This document shows positions 8,301 to 16,150 of a stretch of 64,000 nucleotides of DNA, one piece after another (position 1 is the stretch's first letter; each line of letters begins with the position of its first letter). Position numbers and translations under genes: made by a program. Origin of the DNA: Nostoc calcicola FACHB-3891 (lineage in GTDB: Bacteria; Cyanobacteriota; Cyanobacteriia; Cyanobacteriales; Nostocaceae). Under the pieces are notes generated by a model. The model was not told where the DNA came from. It searched no databases and saw nothing but the letters and a program-made list of their open reading frames with translations. The stretch spans positions 1-64,000 of the forward strand of contig NZ_JACJRQ010000033.1 in the NCBI RefSeq assembly GCF_014697355.1, written 5' to 3'.

Positions 8301-10495
8301 AATTGCGAGCTGAACTTAAAGAAAAAGAATTAACAGCTAAACTAGCAGAAAGCCAAGAAAAACAAAGAGTCAGTGAAGCTAAATTAAATCGTTCCTTAAA
8401 AATTGCCTTGACTGCTTCTGTGCTGGCGATATTTGGATTAAGTGTTTCCATAGTTACAGCAATAGATAGCGAAATTAAAACCTTGAGTGTATCTAGTGAA
8501 GCTTTATTTGCCTCACAAAAAGGTATTGATGCTTTAAAAGAAGGTTTAAAAGCAGGGAAAAAATTACAACAAACAATCTGGGTAGATTCCAACACAAAAG
8601 AACAAGTGCTGACGGCTCTTTATCAAGCGGTTTCTGGGGTGAGAGAATATAATCGTTTCGACGGGCATATATCTGGCGTAAATAGTGTTATATTTAGCCG
8701 CAATAGCTCTTTAATTGCTTCAGCCAGTGCAGACACTACAATTAAACTCTGGCGTCTTGATGGTGCTTTGGTCAAAACCTTGTCAGGACATGAAGATGTA
8801 GTCAATAGCATCAGTTTTAGCCCCGATAGTCAAATCATCGCTTCCGCCAGTCAAGATAAGACAGTGAAACTGTGGAACCAAGAGGGTCAACAGCTTGCGA
8901 CTTTATTAGGACATCAAGCTGTAGTGAATAGTGTTAGTTTCAGCCCCGATGGTCAACTTATTGCTTCGGCGAGTACAGACAAGACGATAAAACTTTGGAC
9001 TCAGAACGGTAAATTACTCAAAACCTTAGACGGACATAGCAGTGCAGTTTTGGCTGTTGCTTGGTCACCCGATGGACAAACCATTGCTTCCGGGAGTGCT
9101 GACAACACCATCAAACTTTGGAGTCGAGACGGTCAGTTGCTGAAAACATTTCCAGGTCATAATGATGCAGTCTTGAGTGTAGCTTGGTCACCCGATGGTA
9201 AAACAATTGCTTCCGCTAGTTTAGACCAGACTATCAAATTGTGGAGTTTGTCAGGTAAGTTACTGAGAACCTTATCAGGACATAGTGCAGGAGTTACCAG
9301 CGTCAGTTTCAGCCCCGATGGTAACACCATCGCCTCCGCAAGTACCGACGAAACCCTCAAACTTTGGAGTTTTCAAGGTGTGTTGCTTGGCACCCTGAAG
9401 GGACATAATAATTGGGTGAATAGCGTTAGTTTCAGCCCAGACGGGCGCACCCTTGCTTCTGCGAGTCGGGACAAAACTATTAAACTCTGGCGTTGGGATG
9501 ATGTGTTGCTGCGAAAACCCAAAGCCGATAACGATGATTGGGTGACAAGTATTAGTTTTAGCCCTGGAGGTCGCACTTTAGCCGCCGCCAGTCGAGACAA
9601 AACTGTAAAACTTTTCAATCGAGAGGGCAAAATACTCCGTACTTTCACTGGGCATCAGAGTCAAGTTTGGGGAGTTAGTTTTAGTCCAGATGGTCAAGTA
9701 ATTGCCTCAGCAAGTAAAGATAAATCAGTAAAATTGTGGAGTCGCGGTGGTAAATTGCTCCACACCTTACAGGGTCATAATAATACAGTATTGGGTGTAG
9801 CTTGGTCACCTGATGGTCAAGTAATTGCCTCAGCAAGTAAAGATAAATCAGTTAAGCTTTGGAATCGTAACGGTATACTGCTGAACACATTGCAGGGACA
9901 TCAAGATGCAGTCAATTGGGTAAGTTTTAGTCCCGATGGCAATCTGCTAGCCTCAGCCAGTGATGACAAAACAGTGAAAATCTGGAGTAAAGATGGTAAA
10001 TTGCTACAGACATTAACTGGTCATAGTAGGCGGGTAAATGGGGTAGCTTGGTCACCTGATAGTCAAATTCTTGCCTCGGTTAGTATTGATAGCACAGTAA
10101 AGATTTGGAATCGAACCGGTGAGTTATTAAGTAATCTTGCTGGGGATGGAGATAGTTTTATTAGTGTCAGCTTTAGTCCAGATGGTAAGACTTTAGCAGC
10201 CTCTAGTGACGACAAAGTGAGGATTTGGAACCGCGATGGCACATTGTTGATTGCTTTGAAAGGTTATAAAGATGAGTTAACGAGCATCAGTTTCAGCCCT
10301 GATGGCAAGACTTTAGCTGTGGGAAGTGCCAGTGGTACGGTGATTTTCCAGGATTTGGCAGATATTAAACTGGAGAAATTACTGACACGGGGTTGCGATT
10401 TGCTGCATGATTATTTGCAGACTAATCAGAAAGTGATGAAAAGCGATGGCTCCGCCAACGCCAAGGGCGAACGCGCCTTGTGTTCTGGTAGGTGA
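5339..10495 (+). CDS. STAND-type NTPase with 14 WD40 repeats, 1718 aa
   Basis: A large signalling NTPase. Domains in order: an N-terminal alpha/beta domain (1-180) containing a Walker-B-like strand LMILGLESVDEL and the motif APDFASWAA; a helical TPR-like region (about 185-560); a P-loop STAND domain of the novel-STAND type, with Walker A GQSGVGKSS at 585-593 and VLIFDQFEEF (D681, E684, E685); a long coiled coil (about 915-1012); one predicted membrane helix (1022-1042); and 14 WD40 units (about 1108-1676), enough for two seven-bladed propellers. Related proteins act as ligand-sensing switches in defence, cell death or signalling; no effector domain is recognised here. Oddities: a proline/leucine-rich segment (273-300) encoded by a short-repeat insert, near-identical WD units 9 and 10, and a C-terminal tail that looks repeat-derived. 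The start codon lies inside the preceding ATPase gene. Confidence 0.9.
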   Translation: MVERHPQADIRANNERALRSLGRAIALSNGQFSLVLVSCNYRVLQEEMLQRLEEISSGLYHIQKVVLPHNARSLYTTIHLQLVTRDRPPSALMILGLESVDELDDFLRSINHIRDEFRKRHPFPIIVWMNDEVLQKVVRLAPDFASWAATPIEFEMTTRSLLQFLQQETDALFARVLPKNTAQPQAPKFTENYSTLEQVWEHNYELHFAIRELQNRGITLEPELHASLEFVFGLDNYVSDRINLALNHFQKSLQVWQKLVETEKAEGQEENEELPLFPLLPAPCPPALSFPPSPPSPLLLRQGVLLFYIGLCYCRLAEQNQAENRRHWLAAKSYFQQSLNILQIAGCLNIVAEFINQLAEVLQNLQEWEQLQIVAQKSLELHQIYGSQIQLASDYGFLAQAAVQESRWVQASILAHVSLLKLGEAQKQNDPYNCLFPLLLAQIYYLILAKAQRNLGEQEVAREYLQKATKELPEALEYSAHQYDAHRYIRLLRTLRSLYFEEGRYLEAYYIRQKRRSVEQQYGFRAFIGAGRLQPQRQATNPALMSPAGSSSVALEIAASGRERDINNLIGRISRADQKLTVIHGQSGVGKSSTVTAGLVPALQNRAIGDQIAVPVVLQVYTDWARELGKSLSEAMSEIKVEATIEAEVLPDSLTPSTVVNIVQQLQKNADNHFITVLIFDQFEEFFFGYSDRHQKQAFDKFISDCLEIPFVKVILSLREDYLHRLLDFKHLSALEAINNNILDKNIRYQLNNFSPEYAKAIIKKLTERSQFNLDPALIDALIEDLSTEFGEVRPIELQVVGAQIQDERITTLEEYQPYRPNKLIERYIKELIKDCGPENERAALLVLYLLTDESNNRPFKTRAELAAQLTELEDASKLELVLDILVRSGLVVIFPDVPERYQLIHDYLVDLIRHLQQQESSLQVQLNQLRQKVEQSQAEIERLKSELSQKKQRTKLIDTHPQQGLGFLTELRELQKREELSQLEIEQLRAELKEKELTAKLAESQEKQRVSEAKLNRSLKIALTASVLAIFGLSVSIVTAIDSEIKTLSVSSEALFASQKGIDALKEGLKAGKKLQQTIWVDSNTKEQVLTALYQAVSGVREYNRFDGHISGVNSVIFSRNSSLIASASADTTIKLWRLDGALVKTLSGHEDVVNSISFSPDSQIIASASQDKTVKLWNQEGQQLATLLGHQAVVNSVSFSPDGQLIASASTDKTIKLWTQNGKLLKTLDGHSSAVLAVAWSPDGQTIASGSADNTIKLWSRDGQLLKTFPGHNDAVLSVAWSPDGKTIASASLDQTIKLWSLSGKLLRTLSGHSAGVTSVSFSPDGNTIASASTDETLKLWSFQGVLLGTLKGHNNWVNSVSFSPDGRTLASASRDKTIKLWRWDDVLLRKPKADNDDWVTSISFSPGGRTLAAASRDKTVKLFNREGKILRTFTGHQSQVWGVSFSPDGQVIASASKDKSVKLWSRGGKLLHTLQGHNNTVLGVAWSPDGQVIASASKDKSVKLWNRNGILLNTLQGHQDAVNWVSFSPDGNLLASASDDKTVKIWSKDGKLLQTLTGHSRRVNGVAWSPDSQILASVSIDSTVKIWNRTGELLSNLAGDGDSFISVSFSPDGKTLAASSDDKVRIWNRDGTLLIALKGYKDELTSISFSPDGKTLAVGSASGTVIFQDLADIKLEKLLTRGCDLLHDYLQTNQKVMKSDGSANAKGERALCSGR
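6150..6232 (+). repeat. Short tandem repeat tract inside the STAND coding sequence
   Basis: A C/T-rich tract made of units such as CTCCCTGC and CCCCCTCTC, like the intergenic short repeats elsewhere in this window (for example 48517-48580). It is read in frame as a Pro/Leu/Ser-rich linker. Confidence 0.75.
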
Positions 10496-10557
10496 TAACG
10501 TATTTGATTATAGCGGTTCCCGCACAGATCAAAGCTGGCTAGTTAAGCGTATTGACT

Positions 10558-10711
10558 TATAGTGTTTCTTTGTGAAGCTGCGCCAAATCCTAACTTTTTT
10601 TTTCAACGCAAAGGTACGCGGAGGTTAACGCAAAGGTACGCAGAGGTTTTCTAGAGAAAATTCGCTATGTCGCAAAAGAATTAGGCGCATCTTCATAGAG
10701 AATTGGTATTA
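10558..10711. mobile_element. MITE-like element, family C copy 1
   Basis: The left end (TATAGTGTTTCTTTGTGAAG then CTGCGCC) and the right end (GGCGCATCTTCATAGAG then AATTGGTATTA) are imperfect inverted copies of each other. Both ends recur at 51737-51832. The interior holds two copies of AACGCAAAGGTACGCRGAGG. No coding capacity, and no target duplication was identified. It lies in the 275-bp gap after the STAND gene. Confidence 0.65.
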
Positions 10712-10770
10712 GAAGTGTACTATGAAGAGGCTGAAAATCTGGACACCTTGATAATTGAACTGGAGGGCGA

Positions 10771-10959
10771 ATGAAAACTGTAGAACAATTAAAAACTCGT
10801 ATTCAAGAACTAGGTAGACAAGCTGTACAGTTCAGTCAACAAGCGGTTGAAATTAGTATTACTAACCGAGAACAAAGTAAAAGTTTGATGAGACAAGCCA
10901 AAGAAGCTAGTAAACGTTGCCAATTGTTGATACAAGAATTAAAAAGACAAAACTTTTAG
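10771..10959 (+). CDS. Small helical protein, 62 aa
   Basis: Function unknown. The whole sequence is predicted helical and highly charged (VEQLKTRIQELGRQ, then RQAKEASKRCQLLIQELKRQ), consistent with a small coiled coil. A good ribosome binding site (GGAGG, six bases before the ATG) supports translation. It lies between the STAND gene and the convergent U32 peptidase. Confidence 0.6.
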   Translation: MKTVEQLKTRIQELGRQAVQFSQQAVEISITNREQSKSLMRQAKEASKRCQLLIQELKRQNF

Positions 10960-11030
10960 CAAACATATAGTAATCCGCTTTGATTTTTGAAATTATTTGC
11001 GTAGGCGGGAATACGGAAAGGGCGTGAGAC

Positions 11031-13694
11031 TCAAGGATAAGTTGACCGCAGTGCTGACACTCCCATAGGACCACGAGTCACACCCAACTGATTTTGCAGT
11101 TTCAACTCTCGCCACAGTTGGGAACCTGTAATCTCACCTTGCAATAATTGGCTGTAGCAATGTATTGTTTTACTCACTTGCTCTGGTGTTTCGTTGACAA
11201 ATTCGATGCGGAAGTGACGTAATCCCAATTCCATAAGACGCTGCACGTATTCGGCTCCAGTTTGAGCAGTGCCATTAAATACAGTATTGCGGCAGCCTAC
11301 ATCTGCTTTGAGGACGTGTTCGCTACCAACGCGGTCTTTTAATTTCACTTCATGCTTTTCGCAAGGTCGTCCACAGTTGGTGTAGTCTGTTCCCTCAGAC
11401 AGGAAGGCACAAAATACACAGTGTTCCATGTGGAACATTGGCATATGTTGATGGATTGTCACTTCAAACCACTGGGGCGGGGAACTTGTAAGCAGGTCTT
11501 CCAGTTGAGTAATATTCAAATCATAGGATGCGGTCAACCTTTCCAAACCAAAATGCTGCCGAAAGTAGTTTGCTGTTAAAGGGTTCGCAACGTTGAGTGA
11601 AAAATCTCCGATACAACGGTCTTGGGCAAAAAATTGCAGTTGGTCATAGTTTCGCACCAGATAACCGTCTGCTTGAGAGGCGCGTACCTGCTGCAAAATC
11701 CAGTTTTCCCCAGGTTTGGTAATTCGTGGTGGTGCAACCCAGATGGTTGGGAGTGGGGGGTGGGGAGTGGGGAGATGGGGAGATGGGGAGATGGGGAGAA
11801 ATTTTTCTTTGTTTGTGTTGTCTTTCTGGGCTTGTTGGCGTACCAACTGTACGGCTTCTCGGTAGGCGCGGGGGTTTTCAAATTCGCAGTAGAGTGTTTC
11901 TGCACCAGCTTGCAGCGCGGCTTGCAGTTGCTTGAGATTGCGTACTAAGACGATGAGAGAGGGAGATGACGCAGATGAGGGAGAGGGGAAGGGAAGTAAG
12001 TCTTGGAAGGAGACATGAGAACGTAATTCCCAACGTTTGGGTTGACTTCGCAATTCTTCCAACTGTGTCACGATTTCTCGGCGCATCCGGTTTAATTCGC
12101 TTACGGGTAGCATGATGGCACCGCTGAGGTGGTTGGTTAGGGTTCCTAAACAGAAGGGAGTGTTACCGAGACGACCTAATTGTTCTTGTAAACGGTCTGT
12201 GTCTAGGGGTTTGGTGTGGGCTTCTACCAGTGAAATTGCAGACTCTACTTGTATGATATTGCCAAATCGATCGCGGGCGATCGCCACTAATTTCTGGCCA
12301 ACTTCTCCATAAACCTCCAAGTCAATCGGGCGTTGAAATTGGGGGTTTTCACCTGCAAAACTTTGACGCAGTTGCTTATCGAGTTCTGGGTCACTGGTTT
12401 TCCACAGCTTATCGCCCACATGCACCCGACGTAAGTTTAAATCGCTTCTACCAAAGGTCAGCAAAGTTTCCTTACCTTTGGACACCACCCCATACACCCG
12501 CCCGCCTTCTTCCTTCGCCTCTGGATGACCGCAGTCAAACACAATTCCATCCCCCGGTTTAACAGGCGCTTCCAGTTTGATGGCTATCTGTTCATTCTGG
12601 ATGCGAGTAACTTCACCTAAATAAACGCCGCGTTTTTTACCAAAACGCGCATGAACTAATTCCTGATTATTAATCCCCTCAAACCAGCCTGTGTAGAGTC
12701 CACGAGAAAATGCCATCTCCAGGTTGTAGTGTTCCTGGTTTGATTGACCTCTCCCCCAGCCCCTCTCCGAAGCGGAGAGGGGAGCTTTTATCCCCCCTTC
12801 CCTCGCAGGGAAGGGGGCTAGGGGGTTAGGTCTTTCCAATTCCTCCATCACTCGATCCAAAGCTTGCCGATAAACATGAGTAACATTAGCAACATACTCT
12901 GGGGCTTTCAGGCGACCTTCAATTTTCAGAGAAGTTACGCCTGATTTCACCAAATCGGGCAAAACATCCAACCCTGCTAGGTCTTGAGGGCTGAGTAAAT
13001 ATTTGCGATCGCCCAAATCCACAATTTCTCCATCAGCCATTAAATCATAGGGCATCCGGCACGCTTGGGCACATTCACCCCGGTTTGCAGAACGTCCGCC
13101 TAAAGCCTCACTCGTCAAACACTGACCGGAATACGCCACACACAAAGCACCGTGAACAAAAACTTCCAAAGGCAGGGAAGTTTGCTGTTGGGCAATCTGC
13201 TGCTGAATTTTATTGATTTCCTTGAGAGAACATTCACGCGCCAGCACCACTAATTGACAGCCAAGGGATTTGGCAAACTCCACCCCAGCTGCACTAGTAA
13301 TGGTCATTTGCGTGGAAGCATGGATGGGAAAATCAGGCGATAAGTGACGGATAAGACGGCATATACCGATATCTTGAACGATCGCCGCATCCACACCCGC
13401 TGCAATAATAGTGCGGAGATATTGCTGGGCTTCTGCTAGTTCTTTGGGAAATATTAGTGTATTTACCGTGACATAACCCTTCACACCCCGACAATGCAGA
13501 AATGTTATCAAGCTGGGCAAGTCTGCTTCTGTGAAATTTTGTGCCCGCATTCTGGCGTTAAAGCGATCCAAACCGAAGTAAATCGCATCTGCCCCATTTT
13601 CTACAGCAGCTTTAGCACATTCCCAATTACCTGCTGGCGCAAGTAGTTCGGGACGTTGAAGGGAGAGTGGGGAAGAAGGGCGATCGCTTTTCAT
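11031..13694 (-). CDS. U32 family peptidase, long form, 887 aa
   Basis: Member of the U32 family, radical-independent enzymes related to RlhA/TrhP that take part in RNA hydroxylation in E. coli and were named after a collagenase. The N-terminal TIM-barrel starts PELLAPAGNWECAKAAVENG, with AIYFGLDRFNARM close behind. The family signature is EVFVHGALCVAYSGQC, then RGECAQACRMPY, whose cysteines are the conserved set. A C-terminal module carries a second cysteine group (HMEHCVFCAFLS, NCGRPCEKH). Two segments look foreign. Residues near 290-315 (PLAPFPAREGGI, then SASERGWGRGQ) are encoded by a dispersed palindromic repeat. Residues near 632-649 (ISPSPHLPTPHPPLPT) are encoded by a GGGGAGAT-type tandem repeat. 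Both keep the frame. Substrate in cyanobacteria is unknown. Confidence 0.9.
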   Translation of the reverse strand: MKSDRPSSPLSLQRPELLAPAGNWECAKAAVENGADAIYFGLDRFNARMRAQNFTEADLPSLITFLHCRGVKGYVTVNTLIFPKELAEAQQYLRTIIAAGVDAAIVQDIGICRLIRHLSPDFPIHASTQMTITSAAGVEFAKSLGCQLVVLARECSLKEINKIQQQIAQQQTSLPLEVFVHGALCVAYSGQCLTSEALGGRSANRGECAQACRMPYDLMADGEIVDLGDRKYLLSPQDLAGLDVLPDLVKSGVTSLKIEGRLKAPEYVANVTHVYRQALDRVMEELERPNPLAPFPAREGGIKAPLSASERGWGRGQSNQEHYNLEMAFSRGLYTGWFEGINNQELVHARFGKKRGVYLGEVTRIQNEQIAIKLEAPVKPGDGIVFDCGHPEAKEEGGRVYGVVSKGKETLLTFGRSDLNLRRVHVGDKLWKTSDPELDKQLRQSFAGENPQFQRPIDLEVYGEVGQKLVAIARDRFGNIIQVESAISLVEAHTKPLDTDRLQEQLGRLGNTPFCLGTLTNHLSGAIMLPVSELNRMRREIVTQLEELRSQPKRWELRSHVSFQDLLPFPSPSSASSPSLIVLVRNLKQLQAALQAGAETLYCEFENPRAYREAVQLVRQQAQKDNTNKEKFLPISPSPHLPTPHPPLPTIWVAPPRITKPGENWILQQVRASQADGYLVRNYDQLQFFAQDRCIGDFSLNVANPLTANYFRQHFGLERLTASYDLNITQLEDLLTSSPPQWFEVTIHQHMPMFHMEHCVFCAFLSEGTDYTNCGRPCEKHEVKLKDRVGSEHVLKADVGCRNTVFNGTAQTGAEYVQRLMELGLRHFRIEFVNETPEQVSKTIHCYSQLLQGEITGSQLWRELKLQNQLGVTRGPMGVSALRSTYP
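11750..11800. repeat. GGGGAGAT-type tandem repeat inside the U32 gene
   Basis: Units GGGGAGTG and GGGGAGAT in series, the same family as the intergenic tracts at 26143-26190 and 53155-53210. Here it lies within an open reading frame and encodes a Pro/Ser/His-rich linker. Confidence 0.8.
12746..12830. repeat. Dispersed palindromic repeat inside the U32 gene
   Basis: Two hairpin-forming halves: CCCCTCTCCGAAGCGGAGAGG and CCCCCTTCCCTCGCAGGGAAG, the latter followed by GGGG. The type is common between genes in Nostocales; here it is read through in frame. No stop codon results on the coding strand. Confidence 0.75.
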
Positions 13695-13847
13695 TAGACT
13701 TAGGGTTAAGTAGCACCATAGTGATTTTATCTAAGTTGATGGGGGATGGTGGGGGTAGGGGAGCGATCGCATCCTTAATTTAAGAGAACCGATACACCAA
13801 GATTATTCCTGGGAATACTGAGATTAACTCTATTTTGATAAACAAAT

Positions 13848-15197
13848 ATGGTCAATCCTTTCACTCAGAAACCCGAACCATATCCGTTTAAGGGAGGAGA
13901 CGCCTCGGAATACGAGGTATTTATAGGTAAAGCAGGTACTTGGTGTACCCGCCATAATTCAACTGGAGAGACGATCCAATCTGTTCAACCAGCTAATTTT
14001 GATATGTTTAACATTGCTAACCTGGGACTAAATATACTTAATCTTGGTGTAGGCATTTACAATGCTGCCCAACTTCACAACGTCAAAAATAAATTAGACA
14101 GAAATCATGAGCAGATTCAATCATGTGTTGACAAGTTAGACAGAAATCATAAACAAGTTCAAGTATTATCAGAAAAATTAGACCGAAATCATGAGCAGAT
14201 TCAGTCATGTTTTAACAGTATTCAAAATGCCCTTACTGTTCAGCACCGCACTCTTGAGTTATTAGTTTGTAACCAGTGCGACTTAGCACAGCAAATGAAT
14301 ATTCTCCGTGAGGAGATGCGTACAGGTTTTCAAAATGTTGTAGAAGAAGTGAAAGATTTAGAAGCACGTAGACGTAGGGAAGAGTTTGAGACTAGAACTT
14401 TTAAACTACTCAAAGCTTATGAACGATTTAGCTATATACTGCCTGAATTACTTGAAGCAGATCAGCTTATTGAAAGAGCCGAAGATTTAGAAGCTTGGCT
14501 AAGAACTCAACTAAATCGCATTGATATAGGCAAACCGGAAAGATTACCACTAATGGTGGCTCTTGCATTTAGCGTCAGAGCAAAAGCTGATGCTTTTCAA
14601 GCTAAAGGAGGAGATTACACAAGTTTTGCTAATAAAGATATTGGTCTACTAATAAATCAACTGCGTGATGAGGCTCGCGCATTCTGTGAGGGACGCAGTT
14701 TATATACTCTTGGAGTAGAAATGCCAGAAATACTCTACCAGTATGCCTTTTTGAATCGAAGTCTTTGCAAAGGGTATGAATTTCAGAAAAAAGCTACGCA
14801 AGTTGATTCGGAATTTAGTTTTTCAGCAGAGGAGTTGAATTGGGATGATGGAATGCAGGAATTAAGAGTATTATTTGAACCTAACATTGAACCTACTGAA
14901 TTTTTGTGTGGAAATCAAGATATTAAGCTAAATACTCTGGCAGACTACGATTGGTACATACGTTTTGCAAATCAAGATAGATTAACTTTCAATGTTCACT
15001 CTTGTCCTTCAATAAAACTTTCTAATATTCTATGGAAGATAGGTCATCCAGAACCTAAGACTGGAGGAATTGAAAAAACTACACTCAATACTCTTATGTC
15101 TTTTGCTCTACCTGAAAGAGTTAATAAGATTTCACATATTATACAAGCAGAGTTTAAGCTAGAGACTTCCCCTAAACTTCTTGTGGCGTCAAACTGA
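13848..15197 (+). CDS. Heptad-repeat protein with a hydrophobic segment, 449 aa
   Basis: Not recognised. Residues 51-75 form a hydrophobic glycine-containing stretch (FNIANLGLNILNLGVGIYNA) that could insert in or lie on a membrane. It is followed by three 14-residue repeats (82-123) of the form KLDRNHEQIQSCVD, encoded by a 42-bp DNA repeat, and by more coiled coil to about 185. The C-terminal 250 residues look globular and mainly helical (ERLPLMVALAFSVRAKADAF), ending with a mixed region. It has an AT-rich composition and stands alone between the U32 gene and a Uma2 gene. A hydrophobic hairpin followed by a coiled coil occurs in some toxins and bacterial defence effectors, but nothing here proves that. 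Confidence 0.7.
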   Translation: MVNPFTQKPEPYPFKGGDASEYEVFIGKAGTWCTRHNSTGETIQSVQPANFDMFNIANLGLNILNLGVGIYNAAQLHNVKNKLDRNHEQIQSCVDKLDRNHKQVQVLSEKLDRNHEQIQSCFNSIQNALTVQHRTLELLVCNQCDLAQQMNILREEMRTGFQNVVEEVKDLEARRRREEFETRTFKLLKAYERFSYILPELLEADQLIERAEDLEAWLRTQLNRIDIGKPERLPLMVALAFSVRAKADAFQAKGGDYTSFANKDIGLLINQLRDEARAFCEGRSLYTLGVEMPEILYQYAFLNRSLCKGYEFQKKATQVDSEFSFSAEELNWDDGMQELRVLFEPNIEPTEFLCGNQDIKLNTLADYDWYIRFANQDRLTFNVHSCPSIKLSNILWKIGHPEPKTGGIEKTTLNTLMSFALPERVNKISHIIQAEFKLETSPKLLVASN

Positions 15198-15225
15198 TTT
15201 TTAGTCTTAGGGGTAATAAATTTTT

Positions 15226-15861
15226 TTACCCCAATCCTTCAACATCAGCACTTTCCCCTTCAAACTCAACAGGTTCAAAGTTGACCTTGTTATATAAATC
15301 CTGCAAAGATATCTCAAAGGGTACGGTTGCAAGTGCGATCGCTTCATCTTCTTCATCATATTCCCGAAGCGCCCATTGCTTTTTTCCAGTTTTGGAAAAT
15401 TGTTCTACATGAATCCGAGTTTGGTCAATTAATAGATATTCTTGGAAAGTGGAAATAGTTCGGTAAGCCTGAAATTTATCTTCGCGATCGTACCCTTTGG
15501 TAGATTTAGATAAAACCTCCACAATCACTTGTGGGTTCAAAATTATATCTCTCCGGTTGTTAAAAAACTCTGGTTCACCTTCCAGAATCATTACATCTGG
15601 ATACGTATAGGTACGCTTTTGGGGTATCCATAGACGAACATCAGCCATGAAAACTTCGTAATCTTGCTGTCGAAATACAAAATTTAAGCCAGCACTAAGA
15701 TTTAGGGAAATTCGATTGTGATTTGCTGTTCCGCCCGCCATAGGAATTATTTGCCCATCAATGTATTCACTTTTGTACTCAGCAGCTTCTTCTAGCTCTA
15801 AATATTCCTCTGGGGTATAGTATCGCTGTTTTGTTATTTGCATAATTTTATCAGGTAGCAA
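15226..15861 (-). CDS. Uma2 family endonuclease (DUF820), 211 aa
   Basis: A restriction-endonuclease-like (PD-(D/E)xK) fold protein of the Uma2/DUF820 family, massively expanded in cyanobacteria. Visible family features are YTPEEYLELEE at the N-terminus, YPDVMILEGEPEF with the first acidic residue, and VIVEVLSKSTKGYDREDKF with the E-x-L and D-x-x-x-K elements, followed by EYLLIDQ. The fold and active-site residues are intact. The biological role is unsettled; transposon-related and housekeeping nuclease roles have both been suggested. It is convergent with the heptad-repeat gene and close to it (29 bp). Confidence 0.88.
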   Translation of the reverse strand: MLPDKIMQITKQRYYTPEEYLELEEAAEYKSEYIDGQIIPMAGGTANHNRISLNLSAGLNFVFRQQDYEVFMADVRLWIPQKRTYTYPDVMILEGEPEFFNNRRDIILNPQVIVEVLSKSTKGYDREDKFQAYRTISTFQEYLLIDQTRIHVEQFSKTGKKQWALREYDEEDEAIALATVPFEISLQDLYNKVNFEPVEFEGESADVEGLG

Positions 15862-16150
15862 TGTTTAACGATTAGTGATCTATATTTACTAAACAGTTTA
15901 ACGTGGTTAGATAGAGATATTATCTGCTTTCTAAAAATTGAGCGTAGACGCAGCCCAACCCAGGCATCGCTATCTCAATTCACTAAGTACAATATTTCAT
16001 TAATTCCTAGAATCAATTAGGCAAAACTCTGCGTTACTTTGCGTTTACTTTGCGTCTCTCTGCGTTTAAAAACATTACGATTTTACGCAAACCTGTACTA
16101 ACTGACTGACTTCATAAACAACCTCCAATAAAGTCTGCTAACTCCCTTTT

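Noticed and set aside
10536..10554. GTTAAGCGTATTG as a MITE-A right end
   Set aside because: Only the last six bases match well; no left end and no direct repeat were found.
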